Part shown: one piece after another, positions 26,594 through 37,553 of the stretch
How positions within the stretch are numbered: position 1 is the first letter of the stretch
How the letters are laid out: every line of letters begins with the position of its first letter
From: Ramlibacter sp. PS4R-6
GTDB lineage: Bacteria > Pseudomonadota > Gammaproteobacteria > Burkholderiales > Burkholderiaceae_C
Length of the DNA: 64,000 bases
Assembly (NCBI RefSeq): GCF_037572775.1
Contig: NZ_JBBHKA010000001.1
Span: forward strand, 2,976,001 to 3,040,000
Direction of reading: 5' to 3'
Position numbers and translations under genes: made by a program
The notes under the pieces: generated by a model
The model's input: the letters and a program-made list of their open reading frames with translations, nothing else
Told to the model about the DNA's origin: nothing
The model's database searches: none

Positions 26594-26845
26594 TCAGCCG
26601 AAGATGCCCGATGCAAGATGGCGGGCGAACTTGCCCGTCCAGTCGGCGCCGCCGCTCGCCTCGTACTGGGCCGCGGCGCCCGAAGTGGCAACGACGTGCA
26701 CGCGCCGCAGCACCGCGCCCGAATCGACGAGCGTGGTTTCGAACGACTCCGCGCTGAAGCCGCGCGGGTCCCGCCCCGAGGCGCGGATCGCTTCCTCGAA
26801 GTGGTGCCTTTCGACGGCGGAGAGGTCGGCGCGGTGGACCAGCAT
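26594..26845 (-). CDS. Small protein of unknown function
   Basis: An 83-aa soluble protein starting VHRADLSAVERHHFEEAIRA, followed by SAESFETTLVDSG and RVHVVATSGAAAQYEASG; a compact alpha/beta fold is likely. AAGGA is well placed before ATG 26845. No family recognised. It lies between DUF3096 and acuI on the same strand, without overlap. Confidence 0.65.
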   Translation of the reverse strand: MLVHRADLSAVERHHFEEAIRASGRDPRGFSAESFETTLVDSGAVLRRVHVVATSGAAAQYEASGGADWTGKFARHLASGIFG

Positions 26846-26942
26846 GCTTCCTTAACGCACGCTGACCTGCGCGGACGACGAGGGAAAGCGAGAAGCCGGG
26901 AAAGCGGAACTTTTCCCGCGCGAGCGCTACAGGAGGCGCGTT

Positions 26943-27926
26943 TTAGCGCGTGCGCACGACGATGCGCCCGCGCACCTGCCCGGCCATGAGGCGCTGTGCC
27001 TGCTCGACAGCCTGCGCCAGCGGCACTTCGGTGGTGATGGCCTCGAGCTTCGCCGGGTCGAGGTCGCGGGCCAGCCGCGACCAGGCCTGCTCGCGCAGCG
27101 GCAGCGGCGCCATAACGCTGTCGATGCCGGCCAGCGTGACGCCGCGCAGGATGAAGGGCGCGACGGTGGCGGGGAAGTCCATGCCTTGCGCCAGGCCGCA
27201 GGCGGCGACGGTGCCGCCGTAGCGCGTTTGCGCGCAGGCGTTCGCGAGCGTATGGCTGCCCACCGCATCCACCACCGCCGACCAGCGCTCCTTCTGCAGC
27301 GGCTTGCCGGGCGCGGCGAGCTCCGCGCGGTCGATGATGGACCCGGCGCCCAGCGACGTGAGGTACGCCTCTTCCGAGGCCTTGCCCGTCGCCGCGGCGA
27401 CGCGATGCCCGAGTTTCGCCAGCAGCGCGATCGCCACCGAGCCGACGCCGCCCGTCGCGCCCGTCACCAGCACCTCGCCGTCGCCGGGCATGAGCCCATG
27501 CCGCTCCAGCGCCAGCACGCACAGCATCGCCGTGTAGCCCGCCGTGCCGATCGCCATCGCCTGCTTCGCGGTGAATGCGTCCGGCAGGCGCACCAGCCAC
27601 TCCGACTTCAGGCGCGCGCGGCCCGCCAGGCAGCCCTTGTGCGTCTCGCCGACGCCGAAACCGTTGAGCACGACGCGGTCGCCGGCCTTCCACTTCGGCG
27701 ACGTGCTCGCCGCGACCGTGCCCGCGCCGTCGATGCCGGCCACCATCGGCCAGCTGCGCACCACCGGCGAGCGGTTGGTGACGGCCAGGCCGTCCTTGTA
27801 GTTCAGCGTGGAGTACTCGACGTCGAGCGTGACGTCACCGTCGGACAGGAAGTCGTCGCCGACCTCGCGCACGGACGCGGAAAACTCGGGGTTCTTGTCG
27901 AGGACGAGGGCGGCAAAGCGGTTCAT
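26943..27926 (-). CDS. acuI: Acrylyl-CoA reductase (AcuI/YhdH-type MDR oxidoreductase)
   Basis: A 327-aa medium-chain dehydrogenase without zinc ligands. Family blocks are VEYSTLNYKDGLAVTNRSPVVR, GIDGAGTV, LNGFGVGETHKG and the cofactor motif VTGATGGVGSVAI near 155. AcuI reduces acryloyl-CoA to propanoyl-CoA with NADPH, protecting the cell from a reactive thioester. ATG 27926 overlaps the stop of the upstream esterase by ATGA, so the two are cotranscribed. Confidence 0.9.
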   Translation of the reverse strand: MNRFAALVLDKNPEFSASVREVGDDFLSDGDVTLDVEYSTLNYKDGLAVTNRSPVVRSWPMVAGIDGAGTVAASTSPKWKAGDRVVLNGFGVGETHKGCLAGRARLKSEWLVRLPDAFTAKQAMAIGTAGYTAMLCVLALERHGLMPGDGEVLVTGATGGVGSVAIALLAKLGHRVAAATGKASEEAYLTSLGAGSIIDRAELAAPGKPLQKERWSAVVDAVGSHTLANACAQTRYGGTVAACGLAQGMDFPATVAPFILRGVTLAGIDSVMAPLPLREQAWSRLARDLDPAKLEAITTEVPLAQAVEQAQRLMAGQVRGRIVVRTR

Positions 27927-28837
27927 GGCGCAACCTGGCGGAAGAAGTCCCACATGATGTCATTCGCCGAAATCGCCTGCGACGGCGCGGGCAATCGCCC
28001 CTGGCGCGCCTTCGCGCCCCCGGGCCACGAGTGGCCGCCCGTCTCGGTGACGCACAGCTGCACCTTCGTCCCCCCGCTGCACGCCGGATGCGCGTCGCAG
28101 GACGCGCCCGGGCGCTCGACGACGCGCAGCACCTGCGCGCTGCAGCCATCCAGCGCCGCCCATTTCTCCACCGTCTTCGGCACCGAGACGTAGTCGGTCA
28201 CGGCCGACGCGCGCGCCGAGTCCGGCCCGGCGCCGCCTTCGAAGAGCACGTGGCTGTCGTCGCGGGCGTGGATGTGCAGCACCGCTACAGGGCGGGAGGG
28301 CCGGCAGCCGGTGGTGTTGTCGGTGCCGGCCACGGGGGCTATCGCGGTGAAGAGATCGGCGGCGTCGCATGCCAGCCGGTAGGCCATCATCGCGCCGTTG
28401 GACATGCCGGTCGCGAAGATCCGCCGGCCGTCGATGTTCCAGCGCCTGCGCGCATCGGCAACCACCGCGCGGATGAAGCCCACGTCGTCCACGTTGCGGT
28501 CGCGCGCCGCCGCGCAGCATCGGCCCGCGTTCCAGGTGGCCAGCTTGCCCCCGGGCATGCGGCTGTAACCGTTGGGAAACACCAGGATCGCGCCTTCCCG
28601 CTCGGAGGTGGAAACCTGGTGATAGAGCGACTCGTCCGCCTGCAGGTCCATGTTGCCGCCGCCCCCATGCAGGGCCACGAGCAGCGGCGCGGCGCGCGAG
28701 GCGTCGTAGCTCTGGGGGACGTGCACGCGCCACTGGCGCGCCAGGCCGCCGTGCTCGAGCGTGAAGGTGAAATCGCCGGCGTGCGCGAAGGCGCTGCAAG
28801 CCAGCAGGACCAGGGTGATCGTCCATGAACGCAGCAT
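27923..28837 (-). CDS. Secreted PHB depolymerase-like esterase
   Basis: About 304 aa. A signal peptide (RSWTITLVLLACSAFAHA) precedes an alpha/beta-hydrolase of the LpqC/polyhydroxybutyrate depolymerase family: oxyanion HGGGGNMDL, nucleophile GMSNGAMMAY and a late GGHSWPGG with the catalytic His. I chose ATG 28837 because it puts the signal peptide at the very start; 28855 and 28864 are in-frame alternatives. Likely substrates are short-chain polyesters or feruloyl-type esters. Translationally coupled to acuI. Confidence 0.88.
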   Translation of the reverse strand: MLRSWTITLVLLACSAFAHAGDFTFTLEHGGLARQWRVHVPQSYDASRAAPLLVALHGGGGNMDLQADESLYHQVSTSEREGAILVFPNGYSRMPGGKLATWNAGRCCAAARDRNVDDVGFIRAVVADARRRWNIDGRRIFATGMSNGAMMAYRLACDAADLFTAIAPVAGTDNTTGCRPSRPVAVLHIHARDDSHVLFEGGAGPDSARASAVTDYVSVPKTVEKWAALDGCSAQVLRVVERPGASCDAHPACSGGTKVQLCVTETGGHSWPGGAKARQGRLPAPSQAISANDIMWDFFRQVAP

Positions 28838-28874
28838 GGCCAAAGCGTAATGCATCGCGCTCATATGCATAGAT

Positions 28875-28903
28875 TTGACCGGCCTTCCCGTTCGTCCTAC
28901 GCT
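28875..28903 (+). promoter_or_regulatory. Promoter of the 1-Cys peroxiredoxin gene
   Basis: TTGACC (28875-28880), 17-nt spacer, TACGCT (28898-28903), 34 nt before ATG 28937. Sequence-based prediction. Confidence 0.5.
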
Positions 28904-28936
28904 CGCACTCCCGAACATTTCCAGGAGGGTCACACC

Positions 28937-29593
28937 ATGTCCCTGCGCATCAACGACACCGCACCCAATTTCAAGGCGAACACGACGAAGGGCCCCGTCG
29001 ACTTCCACGAGTGGATCGGCGACAAGTGGGCCATCCTGTTCTCACACCCGAAGGACTTCACGCCCGTGTGCACCACCGAGCTGGGCTACATGGCGCGCAT
29101 CGAGCCGGAGTTCACGCGCCGCAACGCCAAGCTCATCGGCCTGTCGGTGGACCCGGTGGACAGCCACTCGCGCTGGCTCGGCGACATCGAGGAGACGCAG
29201 GGCGCCAAGGTGAACTACCCCATCATCGCGGACAACGACCTGCAGGTCGCCAAGCTGTACAACATGCTGCCCGCGGAAGAAGCCGCGTCGGACGGGCGCA
29301 CGGCGGCGACGAACGCCACGGTGCGCTCGGTCTTCATCGTCGGCCCCGACAAGAAGATCAAGCTGATGCTGACGTACCCCATGACCACGGGCCGCAACTT
29401 CGACGAAATCCTGCGCGTGCTCGACTCGATGCAGATGACCGCGAAGTTCAAGGTGGCTACGCCCGCCAACTGGAAACCCGGCGAGGACGTGATCATCGCG
29501 GGCTCGGTGAACGACGAGGACGCGAAGAAGCTCTTCCCGCAAGGCTGGAAGGCGCCCAAGCCCTACCTGCGCATCGTCAAGCCGCCGCAATAA
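28937..29593 (+). CDS. Peroxiredoxin (1-Cys, Prx6 family)
   Basis: A 218-aa peroxidase with the peroxidatic Cys45 in HPKDFTPVCTTE. The extended C-terminal domain of Prx6-type enzymes contains MQMTAKFKVATPANWKPGEDVI. It reduces peroxides; the reductant is not encoded nearby. GGAGGG precedes ATG 28937. Single-gene unit with its own promoter and a strong terminator. Confidence 0.94.
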   Translation: MSLRINDTAPNFKANTTKGPVDFHEWIGDKWAILFSHPKDFTPVCTTELGYMARIEPEFTRRNAKLIGLSVDPVDSHSRWLGDIEETQGAKVNYPIIADNDLQVAKLYNMLPAEEAASDGRTAATNATVRSVFIVGPDKKIKLMLTYPMTTGRNFDEILRVLDSMQMTAKFKVATPANWKPGEDVIIAGSVNDEDAKKLFPQGWKAPKPYLRIVKPPQ

Positions 29594-29615
29594 GGCGCCG
29601 CGCGTTTGCGAGTGA

Positions 29616-29644
29616 AGCCGACCGCCCGGTCGGCTTTTTCTTTG
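29616..29644 (+). terminator. Rho-independent terminator after the peroxiredoxin gene
   Basis: Stem AGCCGACC (29616-29623) and GGTCGGCT (29628-29635) with a GCCC loop, followed by a T-rich tract to 29644. It begins 23 nt after the stop codon. The clearest intrinsic terminator in the window. Confidence 0.92.
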
Positions 29645-29666
29645 GTCAGAACGGTGTCAGCCACGG

Positions 29667-30479
29667 ATGAGCCAATGCGCCATGCACCGCAGCCTGTCCG
29701 CCACGGCCCTCGCGTTCGCACTCGCCGCTTGCGGGGGCGGCGGCACCGATGAAGAAGCCTTCGAGCCGCAAGCGGCGGTTGTGGCGCCGGCCGTCACGCC
29801 GGGCTCCGTGCCGTCGGCGCCCGGGGCCGACCAGGTCGTCTTCTCCGGCCACACGTTCCAGGTGCGCAGCGGCGCTGGCGGGCCGGGACCCAACACGTGG
29901 AGCACGCAGAACGTGTGGGTCGACGGGAACGGCTGGCTGCACCTGAAGATCTCGCAGCAGGCGGGCCAGTGGACGGCGGCGGAGGTGTACACGACCGAGG
30001 CGCTCGGCTTCGGCACCTACCAGTTCAAGATCGCCGGGCACCCCGAAGCCCTCGACGACAACGTCGTGCTGGGCCTGTTCAACTACCCCACGCCGGACGT
30101 CGGCCCCGACGGCACGAACGAGATCGACATCGAGTTCGCGACCTGGGGCGGCGCGCAACCGCAGCACGGGAACTGGACAGTGTGGCCCGCCACCGCCGCT
30201 ACGCCGCTGGCGACCCATCCCTGGAATCCCTTGTCCACGACCGGCGCATCGACGCACCAGTTCACGTGGTCGGCCAAGTCGGTCGCCTTCCAGTCCCTGG
30301 ACGGCAAGCGCAAGGTCGCTTCCTGGAACTACGCGCCGCGCAATGCGGCCGCGGTGGTGCCGCAGCAGGCGATGCCGCTGCACATGAACTTCTGGCTGTT
30401 CCAGGGGCAGGCGCCCACCGACGCCCAGGAGGCCGAGATCGTCGTCACGCAATTCACCTTCACGGCGCGGCGGCGCTGA
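29667..30479 (+). CDS. Glycoside hydrolase family 16 lipoprotein
   Basis: A 270-aa protein with a lipoprotein signal: ALAFALAACGGGG, where Cys22 would be lipidated. The beta-jelly-roll GH16 domain carries the catalytic signature NEIDIEF, with nucleophile Glu152, Asp154 and acid/base Glu156. Clan members cut beta-1,3 or mixed glucans, or act on other polysaccharides; the substrate is not evident. ATG 29667 is used; ATG 29682 (MHRSLS) gives a better signal peptide and may be the true start. Confidence 0.86.
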   Translation: MSQCAMHRSLSATALAFALAACGGGGTDEEAFEPQAAVVAPAVTPGSVPSAPGADQVVFSGHTFQVRSGAGGPGPNTWSTQNVWVDGNGWLHLKISQQAGQWTAAEVYTTEALGFGTYQFKIAGHPEALDDNVVLGLFNYPTPDVGPDGTNEIDIEFATWGGAQPQHGNWTVWPATAATPLATHPWNPLSTTGASTHQFTWSAKSVAFQSLDGKRKVASWNYAPRNAAAVVPQQAMPLHMNFWLFQGQAPTDAQEAEIVVTQFTFTARRR

Positions 30480-30482
30480 CGC

Positions 30483-30908
30483 TCAGGGCTTGAACAGCTC
30501 CATGAGGTCCAGCTGCGCGAAGAGGCTGGCGCGGTCGTAGTAGTCGCGGTAGCGCACGATGCAGCCGCTTTCCACCTCGGCCACGGCGCAGCCGCGGCGC
30601 GAGAAGCGCTTGCCGTTGGGCGCATGGCCGCGGAAGTCGTTGCGGAACGTCCCCGTGGTGTGCCACTCCACCACCACGTAACGCCCCTCGCCGATCACGC
30701 GCTCCACCGCCACGTGCCAGTCGGGGAACGACGTCGTGAACTCGCGCAGCCCGGCGACGATGGCGGCCGGGCCGTGGAAGACGTTCCCGGAAGCCATGTT
30801 CAGCCACTCGCAGTTCTCGGCGATGGGCCCGGCGGCGCGCGCGTAGTCGCGCGCATTGAGCGCGTCGTAGTAGCTGCGGACGATGGCTTCGGCGCTGAGG
30901 TCGGTCAC
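30483..30908 (-). CDS. SnoaL-like / NTF2-fold protein
   Basis: A 141-aa single-domain protein of the SnoaL/ester cyclase superfamily: SAEAIVRSYYDALNARDYARAA at the start, EWHTTGTFR and RRGCAVAEVESGCIVRYRDYYDR later. These folds bind small hydrophobic molecules and act as cyclases, isomerases or dehydratases, or are non-catalytic. No partner gene suggests a specific reaction. Convergent with the GH16 gene, 3 nt apart. Confidence 0.85.
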   Translation of the reverse strand: MTDLSAEAIVRSYYDALNARDYARAAGPIAENCEWLNMASGNVFHGPAAIVAGLREFTTSFPDWHVAVERVIGEGRYVVVEWHTTGTFRNDFRGHAPNGKRFSRRGCAVAEVESGCIVRYRDYYDRASLFAQLDLMELFKP

Positions 30909-30942
30909 CGCCGCAGTGTACGGGCCTGCGGCAGCCCGGTCC

Positions 30943-33573
<2,631 letters not shown>

Positions 33574-33595
33574 GGGTTGCTCCGTATGCATCACC

Positions 33596-33623
33596 AGCTT
33601 AGGCCTTCCCCCGGTCTTTCAAG
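33596..33623 (-). promoter_or_regulatory. Candidate sigma-32 heat-shock promoter of clpB
   Basis: On the minus strand CCCCCTTGAAA gives a full -35 box (CTTGAAA, 33617-33623), followed after 13 nt by CCTAAGCT (33596-33603), a weak match to CCCCATNT. The -35 is strong, the -10 poor. It lies 23 nt before ATG 33573. Confidence 0.5.
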
Positions 33624-33666
33624 GGGGAATGTAAGAAGACGTGGCCTGACTAGAATCGAAAGTGCA

Positions 33667-34239
33667 ATGAAAATCCACCAGCTGTCGGTCAACTACCAGG
33701 CGGAGCAGGACCGCATCTTCGTGCGGATCAACACCTCCGCCGCGGAAGAGGTGCGGCTGTGGCTCACCCGGCGCCTGATGGTAGGCCTCTGGCCGCTGCT
33801 GACAAGGCTGCTCACCCAGCACCTGCTCAAGCTCGAAGCCGCCGGCAGCACGCTGGAAAGCGCCGACGACGGGCTCAAGAAGATGCTGGCCGACTTCCGC
33901 AAGGAGCAGTTCCTGCAGGAGGCCGACTTCGACACGCCCTACGACGAGAACCAGGCCGTACTGCCGCTGGGGCCCAAGCCCGTGCTGGTGACCGACGTGG
34001 ACGCCTCGCCCCTGCCCAACGGCCGCCTGCGCCTGGTGTTCAACGAGCGCCTGCCGAGGAAGAAGGAGCCGCGCAACTTCCAGGTGGAGATGGACCCCAA
34101 GCTCATGCAGGGCCTGATCCACCTGCTGGAACAGGCGCTCACGCGCTCGCAGTGGCTGGAGCCGTTCACGCCGCCGGCGGCGGTGGAGGAAGCGGCCGAG
34201 GAAGGCGACGGCAAGCGCAAGCCGCGCTACCTGCAGTAG
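33667..34239 (+). CDS. Protein of unknown function, divergent from clpB
   Basis: A 190-aa soluble protein. A short beta-rich start (KIHQLSVNYQAEQDRIFVRINTS) leads to an amphipathic helical stretch with two Leu-rich segments. A middle region, PKPVLVTDVDASPLPNGRLRLVFNERLP, is followed by a Glu/Ala-rich tail and basic end KRKPRYLQ. No family recognised. The 93-nt gap to clpB holds both promoters. Confidence 0.8.
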   Translation: MKIHQLSVNYQAEQDRIFVRINTSAAEEVRLWLTRRLMVGLWPLLTRLLTQHLLKLEAAGSTLESADDGLKKMLADFRKEQFLQEADFDTPYDENQAVLPLGPKPVLVTDVDASPLPNGRLRLVFNERLPRKKEPRNFQVEMDPKLMQGLIHLLEQALTRSQWLEPFTPPAAVEEAAEEGDGKRKPRYLQ

Positions 34240-34243
34240 GCGC

Positions 34244-35473
34244 TCAACCCTTCAGGGCGCCCAGCGAGAAGCCCGCGATCTCCTTGTACTCGTCCGAGAG
34301 CTTGCGCAGCTCCTCGGCGCTGATCACGTCCTCGAGCTTGTCGAACGGCTGGCCGCCGGTGAGCTCGTCGACCTTCATGATGATGTAGTCGGGCGGCACC
34401 GTGCGGTTGGTCTCGACGATCTTGGACGTGGGGGCGAGGCGGAGCTTCTCGTATTCGGCCAGCGCCGCAACGGGATCCGCCTGCTCGCGCAGCAGCTGGG
34501 CCAGCACGCGCGCGTCGATCAGTGCTTGCGCGGAGCCGTTGGAGCCACGCGGGTACATCGGGTGCGCCGCATCGCCCAGCAGCGTGACGCGCCCGAACGT
34601 CCAGCGCGCCACCGGGTCGCGGTCCACCATCGGGTACTCGAAGATGCTCTGGGCCGAGCGGATGAGCTGCGGCACGTCCAGCCAGTCGAAGCGCCAGTCC
34701 TCGAAGAAGCGGATCACGTCCTCGGGGCGGCCCGGCTGGTTCCAGTCGTTCATCGCGGCGCCTTCGCGCCGGATCTCCGCCACCCAGTTCACGAGCTGGT
34801 TGCCCTGGCCGTCCACGTCGTCCGCGATCGGGTAGATGACCATCTTGCCGGTGTCGATGGAGCCGATGCGCAGGTAGCTCTTGCCGGTGAGGATGGGCGC
34901 GTGCACGGTGACGCCGCGCCAGGTGTTGATGCCGCCGAACGCGAGCTTCTCGCCGGGGTAGAACCCTCGCCGCACCGTTGAATTGACGCCGTCGCAGGCC
35001 ACGGCCACGTCGGCCTGCACGGGCGCGAGCGGCGCGCCCGCGGCGGTGTGGAAGCGCAGGATGGCGTGCTTCGCATCCTGCTCGACGCCGACGCAGCGGT
35101 GGTCGAGGTGGATGTGTGCGGGCCCGAGGCGCTCCAGCGCCGCGCGGTACAGGATGCCGTGCAGCTTGCCGCGGGCCAGGCCCACTTCCGGCAGCGAGTA
35201 GCCCGCATGGCGGCCGCGCGGCTCGCGGTAGATGAATTGCCCCCAGCGGTTGCAGAACACGCTCTCGTAGTTCTCGATGCCGGCCGCTTCCAGCTCCTCC
35301 TGCACGCCGAGCAGCGCCAGCTCGCGCATCGCGTGCGGCAGCAGCGTGATGCCCACGCCGATCTCGCGCACCTCGGGCACGGATTCGTAGACGTCGCAGG
35401 CTACGCCCATGCGGTGCAAGGACAGCGCGAGGGCCAGGCCCCCGATGCCGCCGCCGACGATCGCGATGCGCAT
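34244..35473 (-). CDS. FAD-dependent monooxygenase, PhzS-like flavin oxidoreductase
   Basis: A 409-aa class A flavoprotein monooxygenase. Visible are GxGxxG in VGGGIGGLALAL at residues 7-18, the REIGVGITLLPHAMREL segment typical of the PhzS group, the DG motif in VAVACDGVNSTVR and the GD motif in VTLLGDAAHPMYPRGSNG. Members hydroxylate or decarboxylate-hydroxylate aromatic or heteroaromatic acids. The downstream TctC-type gene and divergent MarR regulator suggest catabolism of an aromatic acid; the substrate is unknown. Confidence 0.9.
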   Translation of the reverse strand: MRIAIVGGGIGGLALALSLHRMGVACDVYESVPEVREIGVGITLLPHAMRELALLGVQEELEAAGIENYESVFCNRWGQFIYREPRGRHAGYSLPEVGLARGKLHGILYRAALERLGPAHIHLDHRCVGVEQDAKHAILRFHTAAGAPLAPVQADVAVACDGVNSTVRRGFYPGEKLAFGGINTWRGVTVHAPILTGKSYLRIGSIDTGKMVIYPIADDVDGQGNQLVNWVAEIRREGAAMNDWNQPGRPEDVIRFFEDWRFDWLDVPQLIRSAQSIFEYPMVDRDPVARWTFGRVTLLGDAAHPMYPRGSNGSAQALIDARVLAQLLREQADPVAALAEYEKLRLAPTSKIVETNRTVPPDYIIMKVDELTGGQPFDKLEDVISAEELRKLSDEYKEIAGFSLGALKG

Positions 35474-35476
35474 GCC

Positions 35477-36463
35477 TTACTCCGCCGTGATGCCTTGCGC
35501 CTTGATCAGGCGCGCCCAGCGGTCGGAATCCTGCTCGACGAGGCGGCGGAATTCATCGGGCGAACTCGTCGCGGGGTCCATGCCTTGCGTCTCGAAGGCG
35601 GTGCGCACGTCGGGGGCGGCGAGGATCTCGCGCAGCTCGCGGTTGATCCGCTGGACGAAGTCGGGCGACGTACCGGGCGGCGCGAACACGCCGTACCACA
35701 TGTCCACGTTGACCTTGCCCGCGCGCGCCTCCTCCACCGTCGGCACCTGCGGCAGCAGTGCGTGGCGCTTCTCGCTGCCGATCGCCAGCGCGTTCAGCTT
35801 GCCGGCCTTGATGTGCGGCAGCGCCACGTGGATCGGCAGGAACGCGACGTCGACCTGCCCGCCCAGAAGGTCCGTCACCGCGGGCGCGGTGCCGCGGTAG
35901 GGAATGTGCGTGAGGAAGACCTGGTTCGTGGCCTTGAACAGCTCCATCGACAGGTGGTGCGGCGTGCCGACGCCGGGGCTCGCGTAGTTGATCGCACCGG
36001 GCCGCTGCCTTGCGGCTGCGACCAGTTGCGCGGCCGACGTGTAGTTGGTGCGCGGCGACGCGACAAGGACCAGTTGCCCCCAGCTCGTGAGCGACACCGG
36101 CACCAGGTCCTTCACGGGGTCGAAGGGCAGCTTGGGGTACAGGCTGCGGTTCATCACGAGCGTGTTCACCGACACCAGCAGCGTCGTGCCGTTCGGGGCC
36201 GCACGCACGACCGCCTCCGTGCCGATGTTGCCGGAGGCGCCGGCGCGGTTGTCGACGACCACCGGGCGGCCCAGGCGCTCGGCCAGCTTGGGTCCCACCG
36301 TGCGTGCGATCAAGTCGATGCCGGTGCCGGGCGTGAACGGGACGATGAGGCGCAGCGGTGCGGCGCCGGCGGCGCTGGCCGACGGTGCGGGCTGCGCGAA
36401 GGCCGACACCAGGGCGGCGCAACCCAGGACGAAGGCGGCGGCTTGCCTGCGGGTGGATGGCAT
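35477..36463 (-). CDS. Bug/TctC-family substrate-binding protein
   Basis: A 328-aa protein with signal peptide PSTRRQAAAFVLGCAALVSAFAQ (cleavage near 24) and Bug-family blocks LRLIVPFTPGTGIDLIAR, VVDNRAGASGNIG and INYASPGVGTPHHLSMELFK. ATG 36463 follows GGGGAA; ATG 36475 is an alternative. It lies 3 nt before the monooxygenase gene, so both are in one transcript, and divergent from a MarR gene. Probably binds the aromatic or organic acid used by the monooxygenase. No membrane partner genes nearby. Confidence 0.92.
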   Translation of the reverse strand: MPSTRRQAAAFVLGCAALVSAFAQPAPSASAAGAAPLRLIVPFTPGTGIDLIARTVGPKLAERLGRPVVVDNRAGASGNIGTEAVVRAAPNGTTLLVSVNTLVMNRSLYPKLPFDPVKDLVPVSLTSWGQLVLVASPRTNYTSAAQLVAAARQRPGAINYASPGVGTPHHLSMELFKATNQVFLTHIPYRGTAPAVTDLLGGQVDVAFLPIHVALPHIKAGKLNALAIGSEKRHALLPQVPTVEEARAGKVNVDMWYGVFAPPGTSPDFVQRINRELREILAAPDVRTAFETQGMDPATSSPDEFRRLVEQDSDRWARLIKAQGITAE

Positions 36464-36549
36464 GGCGTTCCCCATCGGTTGTATGCTAACCATTATGGCG
36501 AGCCCCGGCCAAGGCACAATCCGTGGGTTCCCGGAAAGAGCAACCACCC

Positions 36550-37041
36550 GTGTCCCCGCCCGCCAAACTGCCCGCCAGCCTCTCGCGCCTGTACGCCCGG
36601 CCGGGCTTCCTGCTGCGCCGCGCCCACCAGATCTCGGCGGCGGTGTTCGAGGATGAGTGCCGAGACCTGGGCCTGACGCCCGCCCAGTTCGGCGTGCTGA
36701 CGGTGCTGAAGACCCATCCGGGGCTGGGCCAGTCGAGCCTGGCGCGCGCGCTGGGGTTCGACAAGGTCACGGTGTTGCGCGTGCTGCGCGGCCTGGAGAC
36801 GCGCGGCCTGGTCGAGCGCGGCCCCGCGCCCGACAACAAGCGCAACATGTGCGTCACGCTCACGCGCGAAGGCGAGGCGACGCTGGCCAAGGCGCAGAAG
36901 CCCGCCGAGCGCGCCTACAAGCGCCTGCTCGGGCCGCTCAAGCGCGACCAGCAGGAGCAGCTGATCGAGCTGCTGCAGCTGCTCACCGGCGAGCTGGAGG
37001 AGGACGCCCGCGCGGCGTTCATCCCGCCGGGCCACGGGTAG
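36550..37041 (+). CDS. MarR family transcriptional regulator
   Basis: About 163 aa with a central winged HTH: LTPAQFGVLTVLKTHPGLGQSSLARALGFDKVTVLRVLRGLETRGLVERG, here quoted only for its fold order of helix-turn-helix then wing DNKRNMCVTLT. The start is probably the GTG at 36550, about 10 nt after GGAAAGAG; an in-frame GTG at 36523 is possible. Divergent from the TctC-type/monooxygenase pair, its likely target. MarR proteins of this type commonly sense phenolic acids. Confidence 0.88.
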   Translation: MSPPAKLPASLSRLYARPGFLLRRAHQISAAVFEDECRDLGLTPAQFGVLTVLKTHPGLGQSSLARALGFDKVTVLRVLRGLETRGLVERGPAPDNKRNMCVTLTREGEATLAKAQKPAERAYKRLLGPLKRDQQEQLIELLQLLTGELEEDARAAFIPPGHG

Positions 37042-37051
37042 GAAAGACGCT

Positions 37052-37076
37052 GGGTCCCGGCCTGCGCCGGGATGAC
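37052..37076. repeat. Third copy of the 25-base palindromic repeat
   Basis: Core CCCGGCCTGCGCCGGGATGAC, given here as positions 37056-37076, matches the units at 20757-20781 and 20812-20836. It sits in the 42-nt gap between the convergent MarR and moaE genes. Just after it ACTCAC-TAGC-GTGAGT (37079-37094) forms a second small hairpin over the moaE stop codon. Confidence 0.7.
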
Positions 37077-37083
37077 GGACTCA

Positions 37084-37551
37084 CTAGCGTGAGTTCGTCA
37101 CCTCGATGCCCCAGCGCTTGAGCGCTTCGTCGTCGCTGCTGCGCGCGTCCACCCACTGCGCGCCTTGCGCCGTGTGCTCCTTCTTCCAGAACGGCGCCTG
37201 CGTCTTCAGGTAGTCCATCAGGAACTCGCACGCCAGGAAGCTCTGGTGCCGGTGCGCCGAGGTCACCGCCACCATCACGATCTGGTCGCCCGGCTTCAGC
37301 GCGCCCACGCGGTGGATGATGCGCACGCCGAAGAGGTCGAAGCGGCGGTGCGCCTCGTCCACCATGGCCTCGATGGCCCTCTCGGTCATGCCGGGGTAGT
37401 GCTCCAGCTCCATGGCGCTCACGCCTTCGCCGCGCACGGTGCCCACGAAGCTGCAGACGGCGCCCACGCGCGCATCGCCCGCGCGCAGGGCCGCGCATTC
37501 CTTCGCGAGGTCGAAGTCTTCGTGCTGGATGGCGACGCGGGCGGCGGCCAT
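37084..37551 (-). CDS. moaE: Molybdopterin synthase catalytic subunit
   Basis: A 155-aa MoaE with ARVGAVCSFVGTVR, the HRVGALKPGDQIVMVAVTSAHR core and the late PFWKKEHT carrying the conserved active-site lysines. It transfers sulfur from MoaD thiocarboxylate to cyclic pyranopterin monophosphate. Start ATG 37551 is 2 nt after the moaD stop. Final gene of the seven-gene operon. Confidence 0.95.
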   Translation of the reverse strand: MAAARVAIQHEDFDLAKECAALRAGDARVGAVCSFVGTVRGEGVSAMELEHYPGMTERAIEAMVDEAHRRFDLFGVRIIHRVGALKPGDQIVMVAVTSAHRHQSFLACEFLMDYLKTQAPFWKKEHTAQGAQWVDARSSDDEALKRWGIEVTNSR

Positions 37552-37553
37552 GG

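Noticed and set aside
36464-36549. MarR operator in the divergent gap
   Set aside because: ATGCTAACCAT and GGTT...AACC near 36476-36496 are only partly symmetric, too weak to annotate as a site.
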